In this document: positions 1 to 7,998 of the stretch, one piece after another
Layout: each line of letters starts with the position of its first letter
Position numbering within the stretch: the stretch's first letter is position 1
Assembly: GCA_016787705.1 (NCBI GenBank)
Contig: JAEUTP010000025.1
Span: 1 to 49,820, forward strand
Direction of reading: 5' to 3'
DNA length: 49,820 bases
Source: Bacteroidia bacterium
Lineage (GTDB): Bacteria; Bacteroidota; Bacteroidia; B-17B0; Aurantibacillaceae
Position numbers and translations under genes: made by a program
Notes under the pieces: model-generated
Told to the model about the DNA's origin: nothing
The model's input: only the letters and a program-made list of their open reading frames with translations
The model's database searches: none

Positions 1-119
1 CCAACCTGGACTACTCAGGTCTTGCCGATTATGCGCTTAAAGCACTTGTAGGTGGAGTGATATGGATGTCATTCAAAGTAGCAGGAGATTATATCAGTGA
101 ACGATTAAAAAGAAAGTAA
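1..119 (+). CDS. C-terminal end of a small membrane protein (partial)
   Basis: The frame read from base 3 stays open to the TAA at 117-119 and gives about 38 residues. They contain a hydrophobic stretch (ALKALVGGVIWMSFKVAG) followed by a basic tail ending in ERLKRK. The stop overlaps the start of the next gene by one base (TAATG), so the two are translationally coupled. The start lies outside the window. It resembles the other small single-span membrane proteins of this element. No function can be assigned. Confidence 0.6.
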   Translation, partial: NLDYSGLADYALKALVGGVIWMSFKVAGDYISERLKRK

Positions 120-610
120 TGGAGACTTGGAAAAAAATAGCGGTAGGAACAGTAGTAGGTGGTGCGCTCATTGGCGGGACGGTGTATGTGGTGCGCCTGA
201 ACAAGATGAATGCAGAACTGGAAACTGTACCGATGGCGAAAATACACAAGCTTGATCTTTCAGGATTAACAATCAGAGTTGACGTGCAGTTAAAAAATCC
301 GACACGCACTCCTTTTAAAATTAAATTCCCTTTTATCAAGCTCGTGTATAAAGGCACAACGGTTGGCTCTTCGCAGGTAATTGACAAAGACATCAGCATC
401 CCCGCTTTCGGTGAGGCGGTGGTTGAACAGATGATGATACGAGTTCCGCTGATGAATATTTTTTCTCTGTCGGGCAGCCTCTTAAGAGCCATCCAAAACA
501 AAGAGCCGGTGAAGATTGATGTCAAGACACTCACAACAATTGATTTGGGATGGAAAAAAGTTCCCTACACGAAAACAGATACACTAACACTTAGTCAGCC
601 AAAAGCATAA
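119..610 (+). CDS. Membrane-anchored LEA14/WHy-like protein
   Basis: This 163-residue protein starts METWKK and has one glycine-rich transmembrane segment at about residues 6-25, then a beta-rich domain. The pattern around residues 53-100, with VDVQLKNPTRTPFKIKF and a later IPAFGEAVVE, resembles the LEA type 2 (WHy) beta-sandwich fold. The predicted topology is a membrane anchor with the sandwich on one face of the membrane. It overlaps the upstream gene by one base, and its stop overlaps the start of the next gene (TAATG), so it belongs to the same operon. The role in the element is unknown; a virion-membrane or envelope-spanning part would fit. The fold call rests on pattern only. Confidence 0.6.
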   Translation: METWKKIAVGTVVGGALIGGTVYVVRLNKMNAELETVPMAKIHKLDLSGLTIRVDVQLKNPTRTPFKIKFPFIKLVYKGTTVGSSQVIDKDISIPAFGEAVVEQMMIRVPLMNIFSLSGSLLRAIQNKEPVKIDVKTLTTIDLGWKKVPYTKTDTLTLSQPKA

Positions 611-2418
611 TGGAACGCAGAGAAGAAGTAAAAATAAAAAGCGGTGCGGAGTTCGATCATCTTTTCCCAAAGGCAATGCTAATGACCATTACCAAAAAGG
701 AAGGTGCTACGGTTGCGGACACAATTCGCTTCATTCCGCAGGTGGTAAGAGAAACGCTTTTTCATACTGATAAAATTGCAAAGCAGTTAAAGCGAAACAC
801 GGTGTATGAAACCTGCAAAGCAATATGGCAATTTGTTTACGACCACATCGCTTACCGCAAAGATGAAGACGGAAAGGAACAAATCAGAAGCCCGTCAAGA
901 GCATGGCACGACAGGAAATACGGTGTGGACTGTGATTGTTACACGGTGTTTATCAGCAGCATCCTGAGCAATTTAAAAATCAGGCACATGCTGCGAATCA
1001 CCAAATACAAAGAGGATCACTTTCAGCACATCTACCCGATTGTTCCTTTAGGTGATGGCAGCTATATCACCATCGATTGTGTAGTGAGACATTTTGATTA
1101 CGAAGAACCCTACAGCGAAAAAAAAGACACAAAAATGGACTTAGAATATTTAAACGGAGTCAACGACTCCTCAAACAAAAACATCGATGCTGTTGAACTG
1201 ATCGGGATATACGATGACCGTGAAGCGATGGCAGAACTCGGCAGGCTTTTCAAAAAGAAAGCCGGAGGTGGCGCACCAAAACAAAAAAGCGGAGGCTTCA
1301 AACAAGTCTTCAAAAAAGGAGCGATAAAAGAAGCCTATAAAAAAGGCGGTATCAAAGCGGTGGCAAAAATGGGCTTGCACATCACCAACCGTTTAAACCC
1401 TGCAACGGTGCTTATCCGCAACGGAATTTTAATCGCTCTTAAAACAAACATGTTCAAGATAGCTCAACGTCTGCGCTATGCGTACCTGAGTGATGATGAA
1501 GCCCGCAAGCGTGGCATTGACATGGCAAAGTTTGCAAGACTGAAACAGGTTAAAGACAAACTCCAAGGCATCTTCTACGGTGCAGGTGGTATCCCTGAAA
1601 ACTTCCAAAAGGCAATCCTTACCGGAAGAGGTAATCGTGACAAACAAGTAAGCGGACTCGGATATGTTGCCGATGACATGAGCGGGCTTGACAAATATTC
1701 TTCAACAGAAGATTTGTTAGGTAGCGATATCTATCAAAGCGAAGCCTTGGATCAGTTAAACGGACTTGGTGAACCTTACTCGGCAGCAGCATCTGTGACA
1801 GCAGCAACAACCATTCTGACAGCGATTGCAGGATTATTAAAAGGAATTGGGAATATCCTTCCAAAAAAAGACAAAGGAGCAAAAGACTTTGAAGAAGGCG
1901 GTGGCGAAGGTGGCGGAGGCGAATCAGGCGGTGGTGGTGGCGAAAGCGCAGCTCCTGCCTCATCAGGAGAAGGTGGCGGATCTGCGGATATGAATTTCGA
2001 CAGCGGAAGTTCAAACAGCAGTAAACCGATGGTTACCACGAAAACAAGTGCGCCTTCACAGAACGAAGATAGTGGTGGCGGTGGAGAAAGCGGTGGCGGA
2101 GATTCAGGTGGAGGCAGTTCCGGTGATTCAGGCAGTGCAAACAAATCTGCAAACAGAGAAGCTTCATCAGGAGGTGATACTTCAAAGCCTGAAGGATTCT
2201 GGGACAAGAATAAAAAATGGATCAAACCAGTAGGTATCGGAGTTGGAGCATTAAGCCTGATATACGCAGGATACCGAATGGTCACCGGAAGTAAAAAAGA
2301 AATAGCCAAACCGGCACTTTCAGGAATTCCAAAGAGCAAGAAGCAAAAGAAGAAAGGAGGTAAAAAGGCAGCGGTAAAGAGTAAAAAACAAAAGAAGCAG
2401 GCAGTTGAATTGCTTTAA
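610..2418 (+). CDS. Transglutaminase-like cysteine protein with Gly/Ser-rich linker and membrane anchor
   Basis: The 602-residue product begins with a transglutaminase-like core. The DCDCYTVF block supplies a probable nucleophile Cys108 (Cys110 is next to it), followed by His140 in FQHIYPI and Asp156 in ITIDC, the expected Cys-His-Asp order. Residues about 215-260 are rich in Lys and Gly. A short hydrophobic region at about 396-420 precedes a 100-residue Gly/Ser/Glu-rich linker (about 428-535). One transmembrane segment follows near 548-568 (WIKPVGIGVGALSLIYAGY), and the tail is very basic. In this setting it could cross-link virion proteins or cut peptide bonds at the cell wall during entry. 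The enzymatic fold is well supported; the substrate is unknown. Confidence 0.65.
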   Translation: MERREEVKIKSGAEFDHLFPKAMLMTITKKEGATVADTIRFIPQVVRETLFHTDKIAKQLKRNTVYETCKAIWQFVYDHIAYRKDEDGKEQIRSPSRAWHDRKYGVDCDCYTVFISSILSNLKIRHMLRITKYKEDHFQHIYPIVPLGDGSYITIDCVVRHFDYEEPYSEKKDTKMDLEYLNGVNDSSNKNIDAVELIGIYDDREAMAELGRLFKKKAGGGAPKQKSGGFKQVFKKGAIKEAYKKGGIKAVAKMGLHITNRLNPATVLIRNGILIALKTNMFKIAQRLRYAYLSDDEARKRGIDMAKFARLKQVKDKLQGIFYGAGGIPENFQKAILTGRGNRDKQVSGLGYVADDMSGLDKYSSTEDLLGSDIYQSEALDQLNGLGEPYSAAASVTAATTILTAIAGLLKGIGNILPKKDKGAKDFEEGGGEGGGGESGGGGGESAAPASSGEGGGSADMNFDSGSSNSSKPMVTTKTSAPSQNEDSGGGGESGGGDSGGGSSGDSGSANKSANREASSGGDTSKPEGFWDKNKKWIKPVGIGVGALSLIYAGYRMVTGSKKEIAKPALSGIPKSKKQKKKGGKKAAVKSKKQKKQAVELL

Positions 2419-2445
2419 TAAAACAACAAAGAAAAAATCAAAAAC

Positions 2446-3072
2446 ATGAAGAAGAAAAATTCATACGAGAAAAAAGCGCAGAAAAAACAACTCCTTGACG
2501 GAGTAGCTGCGGAGCATGCCAAAGGCGATATCAAAAAGACCGCACTGGAAACAGGTCGTGATATTTTGATCGGTGCAGTTGGTGGTGGCTTGGCAGGTGC
2601 GGTACTCGGACGTTCTTCCTTCTTGGTGGGAATTGCAGTTACAGGTGTTGGTCATTACATGGGCAGTAATGGTGCAGCAGCTTTCGGTGTGGGCATGATG
2701 GCTTCGGGCGGTTATCAGGCAGTTGCCGGAGCAATGAACGGAACAGAAAAAGAAGGCTTCGAAGGCGTAAAAGAACGCATGGCAGCTTTCAAAGAAGAGT
2801 TCAAGCGAAAACTGTTCCTTGACAAAATCATCAAGAGCAAAAAGAAAGAGGAAGAGAAATCCGAAGAAGGCACAAACGGTATGGGCGAAGTGCAATACTT
2901 CACTTATCCCAACGGCAAAGAACTGGAAGGCGCAGCCGATCACCTGAATGTGTTAGACCACATCGAAAAACAGGTGGAAGAATCAGCCAAAAAATTTGAA
3001 GCCAAACAATCTGTTTCAGGCGGATTGAAAGGAGAAATGGGAATGCTGGACGTAAGTGAACAGAATTTTTAA
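2446..3072 (+). CDS. Glycine-rich multi-span membrane protein, unknown function
   Basis: The 208-residue product has a lysine-rich N-terminus, then a Gly/Ala-rich hydrophobic block at about residues 38-100 that could form two or three membrane segments, and a hydrophilic C-terminal half rich in Lys and Glu. It starts 28 bases after the preceding stop behind an A-rich leader. The glycine-repeat hydrophobic block resembles membrane-associated proteins of phages, but I do not recognise a family. It lies directly before the candidate capsid gene, so a role in a virion membrane or in membrane remodelling is a guess. Confidence 0.55.
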   Translation: MKKKNSYEKKAQKKQLLDGVAAEHAKGDIKKTALETGRDILIGAVGGGLAGAVLGRSSFLVGIAVTGVGHYMGSNGAAAFGVGMMASGGYQAVAGAMNGTEKEGFEGVKERMAAFKEEFKRKLFLDKIIKSKKKEEEKSEEGTNGMGEVQYFTYPNGKELEGAADHLNVLDHIEKQVEESAKKFEAKQSVSGGLKGEMGMLDVSEQNF

Positions 3073-3171
3073 ACGATACCTGATCTGAATTTAGCAGTAT
3101 CTAAATCCCTCTCCGGGTCGGAGCATCATCACAAAAAAGAAAATAATTAATAACCATAAAAACGAAACAAT
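3073..3171 (+). promoter_or_regulatory. Structured spacer and leader before the candidate capsid gene
   Basis: The spacer can form ATTTAG/CTAAAT (3089-3094 with 3101-3106) and CTCCG/CGGAG (3111-3115 with 3119-3123). It ends in AATTAATAACCAT (3145-3157) followed by AAAAACGAAA (3158-3167), just before the ATG at 3172. Both blocks recur at 9397-9423. There is no T-run, so it looks more like an RNA processing, stabilising or translation-enhancing leader than a terminator. Confidence 0.45.
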
Positions 3172-3891
3172 ATGTTAGGCGTATTAGACGGAGTAGAAGA
3201 ATACAACAATGCAGGAGCCTTATTAGGCTTGGATGCAGTTGACAATGAAGAATTGCTTGGCGCATTAAGACGCATGAATCCAATTCAGCGCATGCGCACC
3301 ATCAACAAACTGGCAAGCGGTGTTCCTGCAAGCAAAGGATCACGTGCCGAAATGGAAAAACATTTTAATGAGTTGCCACAGCACATTAAAGATGGTTTGA
3401 TGAAAGGAGAATTGCGTTTGGCTGATACTGTGATTTACAGCATCAAAGCAGTGAACTCAAAAACCATCAAGATGTTCGAAACACAGGACGACAAAGAGGT
3501 TGGCTTGCGTAACATCAGCAATGCAAAATTGCCAAAGAACCAAGCATTGCTTGTAAGCGGAATCTTTTTGCTTGCCGGAATTCCTGCCGAAGTAAACAAG
3601 GATAAAATCATCGGAGCGAAATACGATGGCATTGAAGATTTCGCTGCTTTATCAAACGGAGAGTTCTCTTTGAAAAGCAACAAGAAGATCATCATGCCGG
3701 AAACCGTGAACACCATTTTTAAAACCAAAACAATGAACACCGTTCCTGTTGGGTATTACAAACTTGCTAATCCACGAATGATCCACGATGACATCCTGAT
3801 TGAAGCAACCATCGACTTGGGTTCAATGGAGGGCTTAGACCCGAAAACCCACGTGTATGTTGGATTGCATGGCACTATCACTACTCCATAA
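3172..3891 (+). CDS. Candidate major capsid protein (jelly-roll type)
   Basis: This 239-residue protein has no transmembrane segment or signal peptide. Its C-terminal part has the pattern GYYKLANPRMI, then alternating strands, then VYVGLHGTI. That resembles the closing strands of small double jelly-roll capsid proteins, in which a 'y-x-L-x-x-P-x-x-i' strand is followed by short strands and a final 'L-x-G' strand. The PM2 capsid protein, about 270 residues, is the nearest size match I know. The gene is flanked on both sides by structured spacers and carries the strongest version of the repeated leader, as expected for a highly expressed structural gene. There is no sequence proof; structure prediction would decide. 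Confidence 0.45.
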   Translation: MLGVLDGVEEYNNAGALLGLDAVDNEELLGALRRMNPIQRMRTINKLASGVPASKGSRAEMEKHFNELPQHIKDGLMKGELRLADTVIYSIKAVNSKTIKMFETQDDKEVGLRNISNAKLPKNQALLVSGIFLLAGIPAEVNKDKIIGAKYDGIEDFAALSNGEFSLKSNKKIIMPETVNTIFKTKTMNTVPVGYYKLANPRMIHDDILIEATIDLGSMEGLDPKTHVYVGLHGTITTP

Positions 3892-3899
3892 TCGGGGTA

Positions 3900-3965
3900 C
3901 TGAGTCCGAAGTTACGCAGCCACATGTGCTGCGTAACTCGGAGGACTCAGGGCATCAGAGATGCC
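3900..3965 (+). promoter_or_regulatory. Two tandem hairpins after the candidate capsid gene
   Basis: The first hairpin has an inner 10-bp stem GTTACGCAGC/GCTGCGTAAC (3911-3920 with 3928-3937) and an outer stem CTGAGTCC/GGACTCAG (3900-3907 with 3943-3950). The second is GGCATC/GATGCC (3951-3956 with 3960-3965). Neither is followed by a run of T. They could stabilise the upstream message, mark a cleavage site or cause partial termination, which would give the upstream product a higher dose than those downstream. Confidence 0.6.
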
Positions 3966-3996
3966 TCTTAATTAAAAATAATTAAAACGAAACAAG

Positions 3997-4383
3997 ATGT
4001 TAAAACCAGTAAAGAAACGCTTTGACCTTCAGGTGACCGATGCAAACAAGACTGTAAGCAAAACTTACGAGCTTGATAAAAACATCAAGGCGGTAAAAGG
4101 TGTGCTGATTACATCGGATAAGGATGACCTGCTTTATTTCAGGGGGACACAAAAGATTGAGATCAACAAAGAAGAGTTCTTCCCTGATAATTACGAAAGC
4201 AAACTGCTTATGTCCGGAATCAACGTAGCTCCAAAACAACGCTACTATGATTTGGGAAATGTAGCACCGGGAAATGGTTTGGTAAAACTCACCTTCACCG
4301 ATACCGATGATTTGAGAACTCCCTTTACTCCTTACCGTGTGTCGTTATACCTGGACTGTGAAATGGAGGATGAATTATCATGA
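3997..4383 (+). CDS. Small beta-rich protein, possible minor capsid component
   Basis: The product is 128 residues without signal or membrane segment and with strongly alternating hydrophobic patterns. The motif NIKAVKGVLIT near residue 28 resembles NAKRIIGIEV in the next gene. The C-terminal half ends in a strand-rich block (YRVSLYLDCEME). A leader AAAACGAAACAA (3984-3995) precedes the ATG, as for the candidate capsid gene. Its ATGA overlap with the next gene implies coupled translation. I suggest a single jelly-roll or similar structural protein; the evidence is pattern and position only. Confidence 0.45.
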   Translation: MLKPVKKRFDLQVTDANKTVSKTYELDKNIKAVKGVLITSDKDDLLYFRGTQKIEINKEEFFPDNYESKLLMSGINVAPKQRYYDLGNVAPGNGLVKLTFTDTDDLRTPFTPYRVSLYLDCEMEDELS

Positions 4384-4592
4384 AAGAGCAGGTCTTAATA
4401 ACGCAGTTACGCATTACCAAAGCCGGACAGGTGAAGCACTTTCAGGTAAAGCTTCCGAAAAATGCCAAACGCATCATCGGAATTGAAGTTGGAGGTCGAC
4501 TGATAAAAACACCTAAAACGGATGGAACAACTGGAGCGGACGGAACAGTCATCGGTGTAACACCAAAAGAAGAACAAATAGCAAAGCAATAA
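4380..4592 (+). CDS. Small protein of the structural cassette, unknown
   Basis: This 70-residue product starts inside the stop of the preceding gene (ATGA). It has a strand pattern with HFQVKLPKNAKRIIGIEVGG, similar in layout to the N-terminus of the preceding protein, then a Gly/Thr/Asp-rich flexible tail. Only 7 bases separate it from the next gene. The two may together correspond to one longer protein elsewhere, but this is speculative. Confidence 0.45.
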   Translation: MKEQVLITQLRITKAGQVKHFQVKLPKNAKRIIGIEVGGRLIKTPKTDGTTGADGTVIGVTPKEEQIAKQ

Positions 4593-4599
4593 CAAAACC

Positions 4600-4944
4600 A
4601 TGCGAGCAGAAATTTTAAAATCACTGATTCCTTTTAAGCGCAATACGCTCATCGGAGAATTGAAACTGCAAAGTTGTGAAGAGGCAAATATCTTTTATGC
4701 CACCCATCTGCAAACAGATGAAAATCTTGGTGCAGGAGATTTTTCGCAGAACCGCAACTGGAAAGCAAGTGCATTTACTCATCAGAGTAAAACCGAAGAG
4801 GACATTGTGATTGTAGACGGAGACAGTACCATCATTCAGGGAATATACAAAGACCGGATTGGTAAGTTGAACAAAGGAGATTTTGAATACATCGTCAATG
4901 TCTATGTGTGGGTTGAAATTGAAGAAGAAGGAGGCAAATCATGA
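4600..4944 (+). CDS. Small beta-rich protein, possible minor capsid component
   Basis: The product is 114 residues, soluble, with alternating hydrophobic residues and an acidic C-terminus (VYVWVEIEEEGGK). It contains the block IGELKLQSCEEANIFYATH. The ATG of the following gene overlaps its stop. Its size, lack of membrane segments and location among capsid-like genes suggest a virion protein. I do not recognise the family. Confidence 0.45.
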   Translation: MRAEILKSLIPFKRNTLIGELKLQSCEEANIFYATHLQTDENLGAGDFSQNRNWKASAFTHQSKTEEDIVIVDGDSTIIQGIYKDRIGKLNKGDFEYIVNVYVWVEIEEEGGKS

Positions 4945-5291
4945 ACATAGCATTAGCCTTGGAATACATCCCCCGCAGAATGGATGAACTGGGATTTGGA
5001 AAAAATTATTACATCCGCTTTCGCCACTTGGTGTTACAGCCAAACGAGCATTTGGATATTGAAGCCTACAACCAGTTTTACATCATGGTGGATGAACCCT
5101 CAAACATCAACATCACTTCCGAGTTCGGAATCTTTGATTTGAGTGTAGACAGAACCAATGAGCAGTTGTACGAACATCAGGGATACATCAGTATTCAAAA
5201 CTACTCATCATCCGTAAATCATGTTCGTTTTATACAGGTAATACCAAAACACATTGCATTAAAACAATTGAAAAATGGCAAAGATAATTGA
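4941..5291 (+). CDS. Small beta-rich protein, single jelly-roll candidate
   Basis: The 116-residue product has about eight predicted strands without membrane segments, for example YYIRFRHLVLQ, HLDIEAYNQFYIMV and NHVRFIQVIPK. That number of strands in this length fits one jelly-roll domain such as a penton or minor capsid subunit. It overlaps the genes on both sides (4 bases upstream, 17 downstream). The function is inferred from context and strand pattern. Confidence 0.45.
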   Translation: MNIALALEYIPRRMDELGFGKNYYIRFRHLVLQPNEHLDIEAYNQFYIMVDEPSNINITSEFGIFDLSVDRTNEQLYEHQGYISIQNYSSSVNHVRFIQVIPKHIALKQLKNGKDN

Positions 5292-6105
5292 AGCATATAA
5301 CCCGCAAAAAATAGAGATCATCAAGCGCATGCTTGAGAAGCAATCATCCAAAGGAAGTCCATTGGCTTACGAAATATTCGTGGACAATTTTAAAGTGGTG
5401 ATGAAAACAACTGATATGTCGGAATTCGACAGCTACGAAGATGTGATGACCAATGAAACAAAGTTTATTCGCATCAATGTTTACAATTCACCATCGGAAA
5501 CAATCAGCCATACAAAGTATGTGTTTGAAATAGAAGAGAAAAAACCGGAGGTAAACAGAAGCTTGGGAGAAGTAACCGATATTAATACGAAAATAAAAGA
5601 ATCGATTGCTGTGGAACGTGAACGTTGGGACAAAGATCAGTTGATAAAAGAGTTGGATCGCACCAAACTGGAGTTACAGGAAGCTGAGGAATACATTGAT
5701 GAATTATCAGGTCAATTGGAAAAAGCAAAACTTAAACCCAATCATTTTGGAAAACTGGATTTAGGCTCTTTAGCAGGCTCTGCAATTGAAGGTGTAATGC
5801 GAAGGAATCCGCAATGGTTAACAAAAGTTCCCGGACTTGAAGGTTTGGCGGGAGTGATTGTCGATGAAAACACCAATGGAAAACGCATCGATGCTCCAGC
5901 AGAAGAAACGGAAGTTACAGTAACTAAAGCCAACGCTGCTCCCGCATTAACGGAAGAGGAAAAATCTTATCTCGCTTTTGGGAAAGAGGTGGCGGAGAAT
6001 TTTGAAGATGAAGAAATATCGGTGCTAATGAAAATCATTCACCAGTTAAGCAAAGATACTTCTCAACTCAAAACCGTTGCAGAACTGCTGAACGTTCCGG
6101 CTTAA
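5275..6105 (+). CDS. Coiled-coil protein of the structural cassette
   Basis: The 276-residue product has an N-terminal globular part of about 110 residues. A coiled coil follows at about residues 118-150 (ELDRTKLELQEAEEYIDELS), then a Gly/Leu-rich segment, a Thr/Ala/Glu linker, and a C-terminal helical region that ends in TVAELLNVPA. There is no membrane segment. The layout suits an oligomeric virion or DNA-associated protein. The start overlaps the previous gene by 17 bases. No family is recognised. Confidence 0.5.
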   Translation: MAKIIEAYNPQKIEIIKRMLEKQSSKGSPLAYEIFVDNFKVVMKTTDMSEFDSYEDVMTNETKFIRINVYNSPSETISHTKYVFEIEEKKPEVNRSLGEVTDINTKIKESIAVERERWDKDQLIKELDRTKLELQEAEEYIDELSGQLEKAKLKPNHFGKLDLGSLAGSAIEGVMRRNPQWLTKVPGLEGLAGVIVDENTNGKRIDAPAEETEVTVTKANAAPALTEEEKSYLAFGKEVAENFEDEEISVLMKIIHQLSKDTSQLKTVAELLNVPA

Positions 6106-6125
6106 ACAATCAATTTTTAAATCTC

Positions 6126-6173
6126 GACAGTACAGAATCATTCCGCAAAATGCGGGATTAGGGAAGCACTGTC
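6126..6173 (+). promoter_or_regulatory. Hairpin in the spacer before 6191
   Basis: Outer arms GACAGT and ACTGTC (6126-6131 with 6168-6173) enclose an inner CCGCA/TGCGG hairpin (6143-6147 with 6151-6155). AAAAACGAAA follows at 6175-6184, a few bases before the ATG at 6191. It resembles the other structured spacers of this element. Confidence 0.5.
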
Positions 6174-6190
6174 CAAAAACGAAAAAACAA

Positions 6191-6376
6191 ATGGCAAAAT
6201 TCGCATTCACCATGACCATCGAAGCTTCTTCAGAGCAGGAAGCGGAGAAAAAAGTTAAAGCACTCGGAGTGCTTGCTTCTAAACTGAAAACAGTTGAAGT
6301 GGAAAAGCTCGCACACATTGTAAAAAACGATCCTGCAAAAACAGCATTGGCAAAGGCATACTTAGGACTTCACTAA
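6191..6376 (+). CDS. Small conserved-looking phage protein, unknown
   Basis: The 61-residue product has a beta-alpha start (KFAFTMTIEASSEQEAEKKV) and ends with a helix containing LAHIVKNDPAKTALAKAYLG. I associate this ending with short Bacteroidota phage proteins of unknown role. There is no membrane segment. It stands behind a structured spacer with the AAAAACGAAA leader and is one base away from the next gene. Confidence 0.55.
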   Translation: MAKFAFTMTIEASSEQEAEKKVKALGVLASKLKTVEVEKLAHIVKNDPAKTALAKAYLGLH

Positions 6377-6377
6377 A

Positions 6378-7100
6378 ATGGAAGCCGCAGTAACTACATA
6401 TCAACCTAAACCATTACCTGTTCAGGCTGTGGAGCCTACACAGCAGGATAAGGAGGCATGGACACTAAAGGAAAAAATCCTTTTCAGCTTGCTTGGTGTG
6501 GTAGTAGTTGGAGGAACGATCTATATCGGCAGGAAAATCATTCTCAACAAAATAGCCAACAAAGAAGAGAACAAGAGTTTCGAAGATGGCACATCAGCCA
6601 CTTCAGCCAAACAAATAAAAATGGCTTTTGAGAATGACGGATGGCCGGGGACAGATACCGAGAGTTTGCGAAGCACACTCCGTGAAATCCCAAGTAAGGA
6701 AGAGTTCGCCAAAGTCGTAAAGTCTTATCAGAAGCTCTACAATGGTAATCTGATAAAAGACATGAGCGATGAATTGCAATCCACCGAATACAACGAGATG
6801 CTTCAAATCCTCGCTGCCAAGCCTGAAAAGAAGGGACAAGCACCAAGCCTGATTGCATACACAGCATGGGCAAAACGAATGAAAGCAGCTTTTGATAAAG
6901 AGTATGGATTCTTTGGAGGCACAGATGCAGAGGCCATCATAGCGGTTTTTAATGAAATACCAACGCAGACAGCCTTTGTAAAAGTGGCTTTAGAATACAA
7001 GCGATTGTACGGAACGAATATGCTTGAGGATATGAAAAGCGAGAGCGAGTTCGGACAGTATGATGACTGGATGAAAATCATTACAGCAAAACGAAAATAA
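6378..7100 (+). CDS. Membrane-anchored protein with two annexin-like repeats
   Basis: The 240-residue product has a transmembrane segment near residues 32-50 (ILFSLLGVVVVGGTIYIG), then two repeats of about 75 residues (about 73-150 and 158-240). Both follow the annexin pattern: GTD followed by a helix, a central 'Y-x-x-L-Y-x-x-N' block (YQKLYNGNLIKDM and YKRLYGTNMLEDM), and a final helix. The canonical G-x-G-T calcium loop is not intact in either copy (WPGT, FGGT). I infer a lipid- or protein-binding helical domain held at the membrane, probably a virion or entry component. Confidence 0.6.
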   Translation: MEAAVTTYQPKPLPVQAVEPTQQDKEAWTLKEKILFSLLGVVVVGGTIYIGRKIILNKIANKEENKSFEDGTSATSAKQIKMAFENDGWPGTDTESLRSTLREIPSKEEFAKVVKSYQKLYNGNLIKDMSDELQSTEYNEMLQILAAKPEKKGQAPSLIAYTAWAKRMKAAFDKEYGFFGGTDAEAIIAVFNEIPTQTAFVKVALEYKRLYGTNMLEDMKSESEFGQYDDWMKIITAKRK

Positions 7101-7101
7101 C

Positions 7102-7998
7102 ATGGAGCAGACAATAACTCAGCAACAGCAACCATCAGGCAAGGGAAAAAAGATATTGCTTGTAGGATTAGGAATAGCAGCCACAGGCACATTGGGATAC
7201 TTTGGTTACCAATGGTGGCAAAAACGCAAACAGTCAGGAAGTGATGCGGACACTTCGGGAGAAACACCTGACCTGGACTTAACTCCTCCTGCAAAAAATA
7301 GTTTTTCTCTTCCTGCTGCTCCTAAACGTAATGATGATTTTCCATTAAAGAAAGGCAGCAAAGGTGCAAGAGTAAAACAAGTGCAGGAAGTATTGCTTGC
7401 TAAACTCGGAAAAGATGCACTCGGCAAAGCCGGAGCAGACGGAGATTTCGGAAGCAAAACAGAAGCGGCTCTTATTAAAGCAGGATACCCAAGCACCATT
7501 GATGAAAGCACCTTCAATGTGATGACTCAGGGTGAAACCTTGGACGCTTCTGCAACAGCGAAAGAATTGTACAGCGCAGCCATCATTAAAAACTTCACCG
7601 GAGCAATTAAAGCTCTGCAAAAACTAAAATCAAAAGATGATTACACCACAGTCTCTGATGATTTTAAAACCAACTACCGCATCGGTGGAGTTCGACAAAC
7701 GCTTGTCAACGGAATGCTCAACAGCTTTATTGATGAGAAGCAAAAGCAAGCGATCCGATTGCAGTTCACCCGGATGGGACTGAATTACGATGGAAAGAAA
7801 TGGTCACTGTCCGGTATTGAAAGCTCCAGTATCATCACCAAACAGCCAACACTGGTGTGGGTGCATTCAAAGAAAGCGATTAAAGTTCCATCCAATATGG
7901 TGCTTGGAAAAGTAATCGCACAGCGAGGCAATCACACCTTATTTGATAACAACGGAAAACACTTTTTAGTGGAAACCAAAACCATCAATTACTTATGA
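7102..7998 (+). CDS. Membrane-anchored peptidoglycan-binding protein
   Basis: The 298-residue product has a transmembrane segment at about residues 16-36 (ILLVGLGIAATGTLGYFGY). A PG_binding_1-type domain follows at about 90-135, with the hallmark LKKGSKGARVKQVQEVL and GDFGSKTEAAL. Then comes a helical repeat-like region (about 150-230) and a small C-terminal beta domain (VPSNMVLGKVIAQRGN). It probably ties the virion membrane or lysis machinery to the cell wall. Its stop overlaps the amidase start (ATGA). Confidence 0.65.
   Translation: MEQTITQQQQPSGKGKKILLVGLGIAATGTLGYFGYQWWQKRKQSGSDADTSGETPDLDLTPPAKNSFSLPAAPKRNDDFPLKKGSKGARVKQVQEVLLAKLGKDALGKAGADGDFGSKTEAALIKAGYPSTIDESTFNVMTQGETLDASATAKELYSAAIIKNFTGAIKALQKLKSKDDYTTVSDDFKTNYRIGGVRQTLVNGMLNSFIDEKQKQAIRLQFTRMGLNYDGKKWSLSGIESSSIITKQPTLVWVHSKKAIKVPSNMVLGKVIAQRGNHTLFDNNGKHFLVETKTINYL

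Noticed and set aside
94..534. Minus-strand frame over the LEA-like gene
   Set aside because: It opposes a well-supported gene, with no protein-like pattern.
1776..2339. Minus-strand open frame of 187 codons
   Set aside because: It is the shadow of the Gly/Ser-rich linker; the product is Pro/Ser repeats without a start region.
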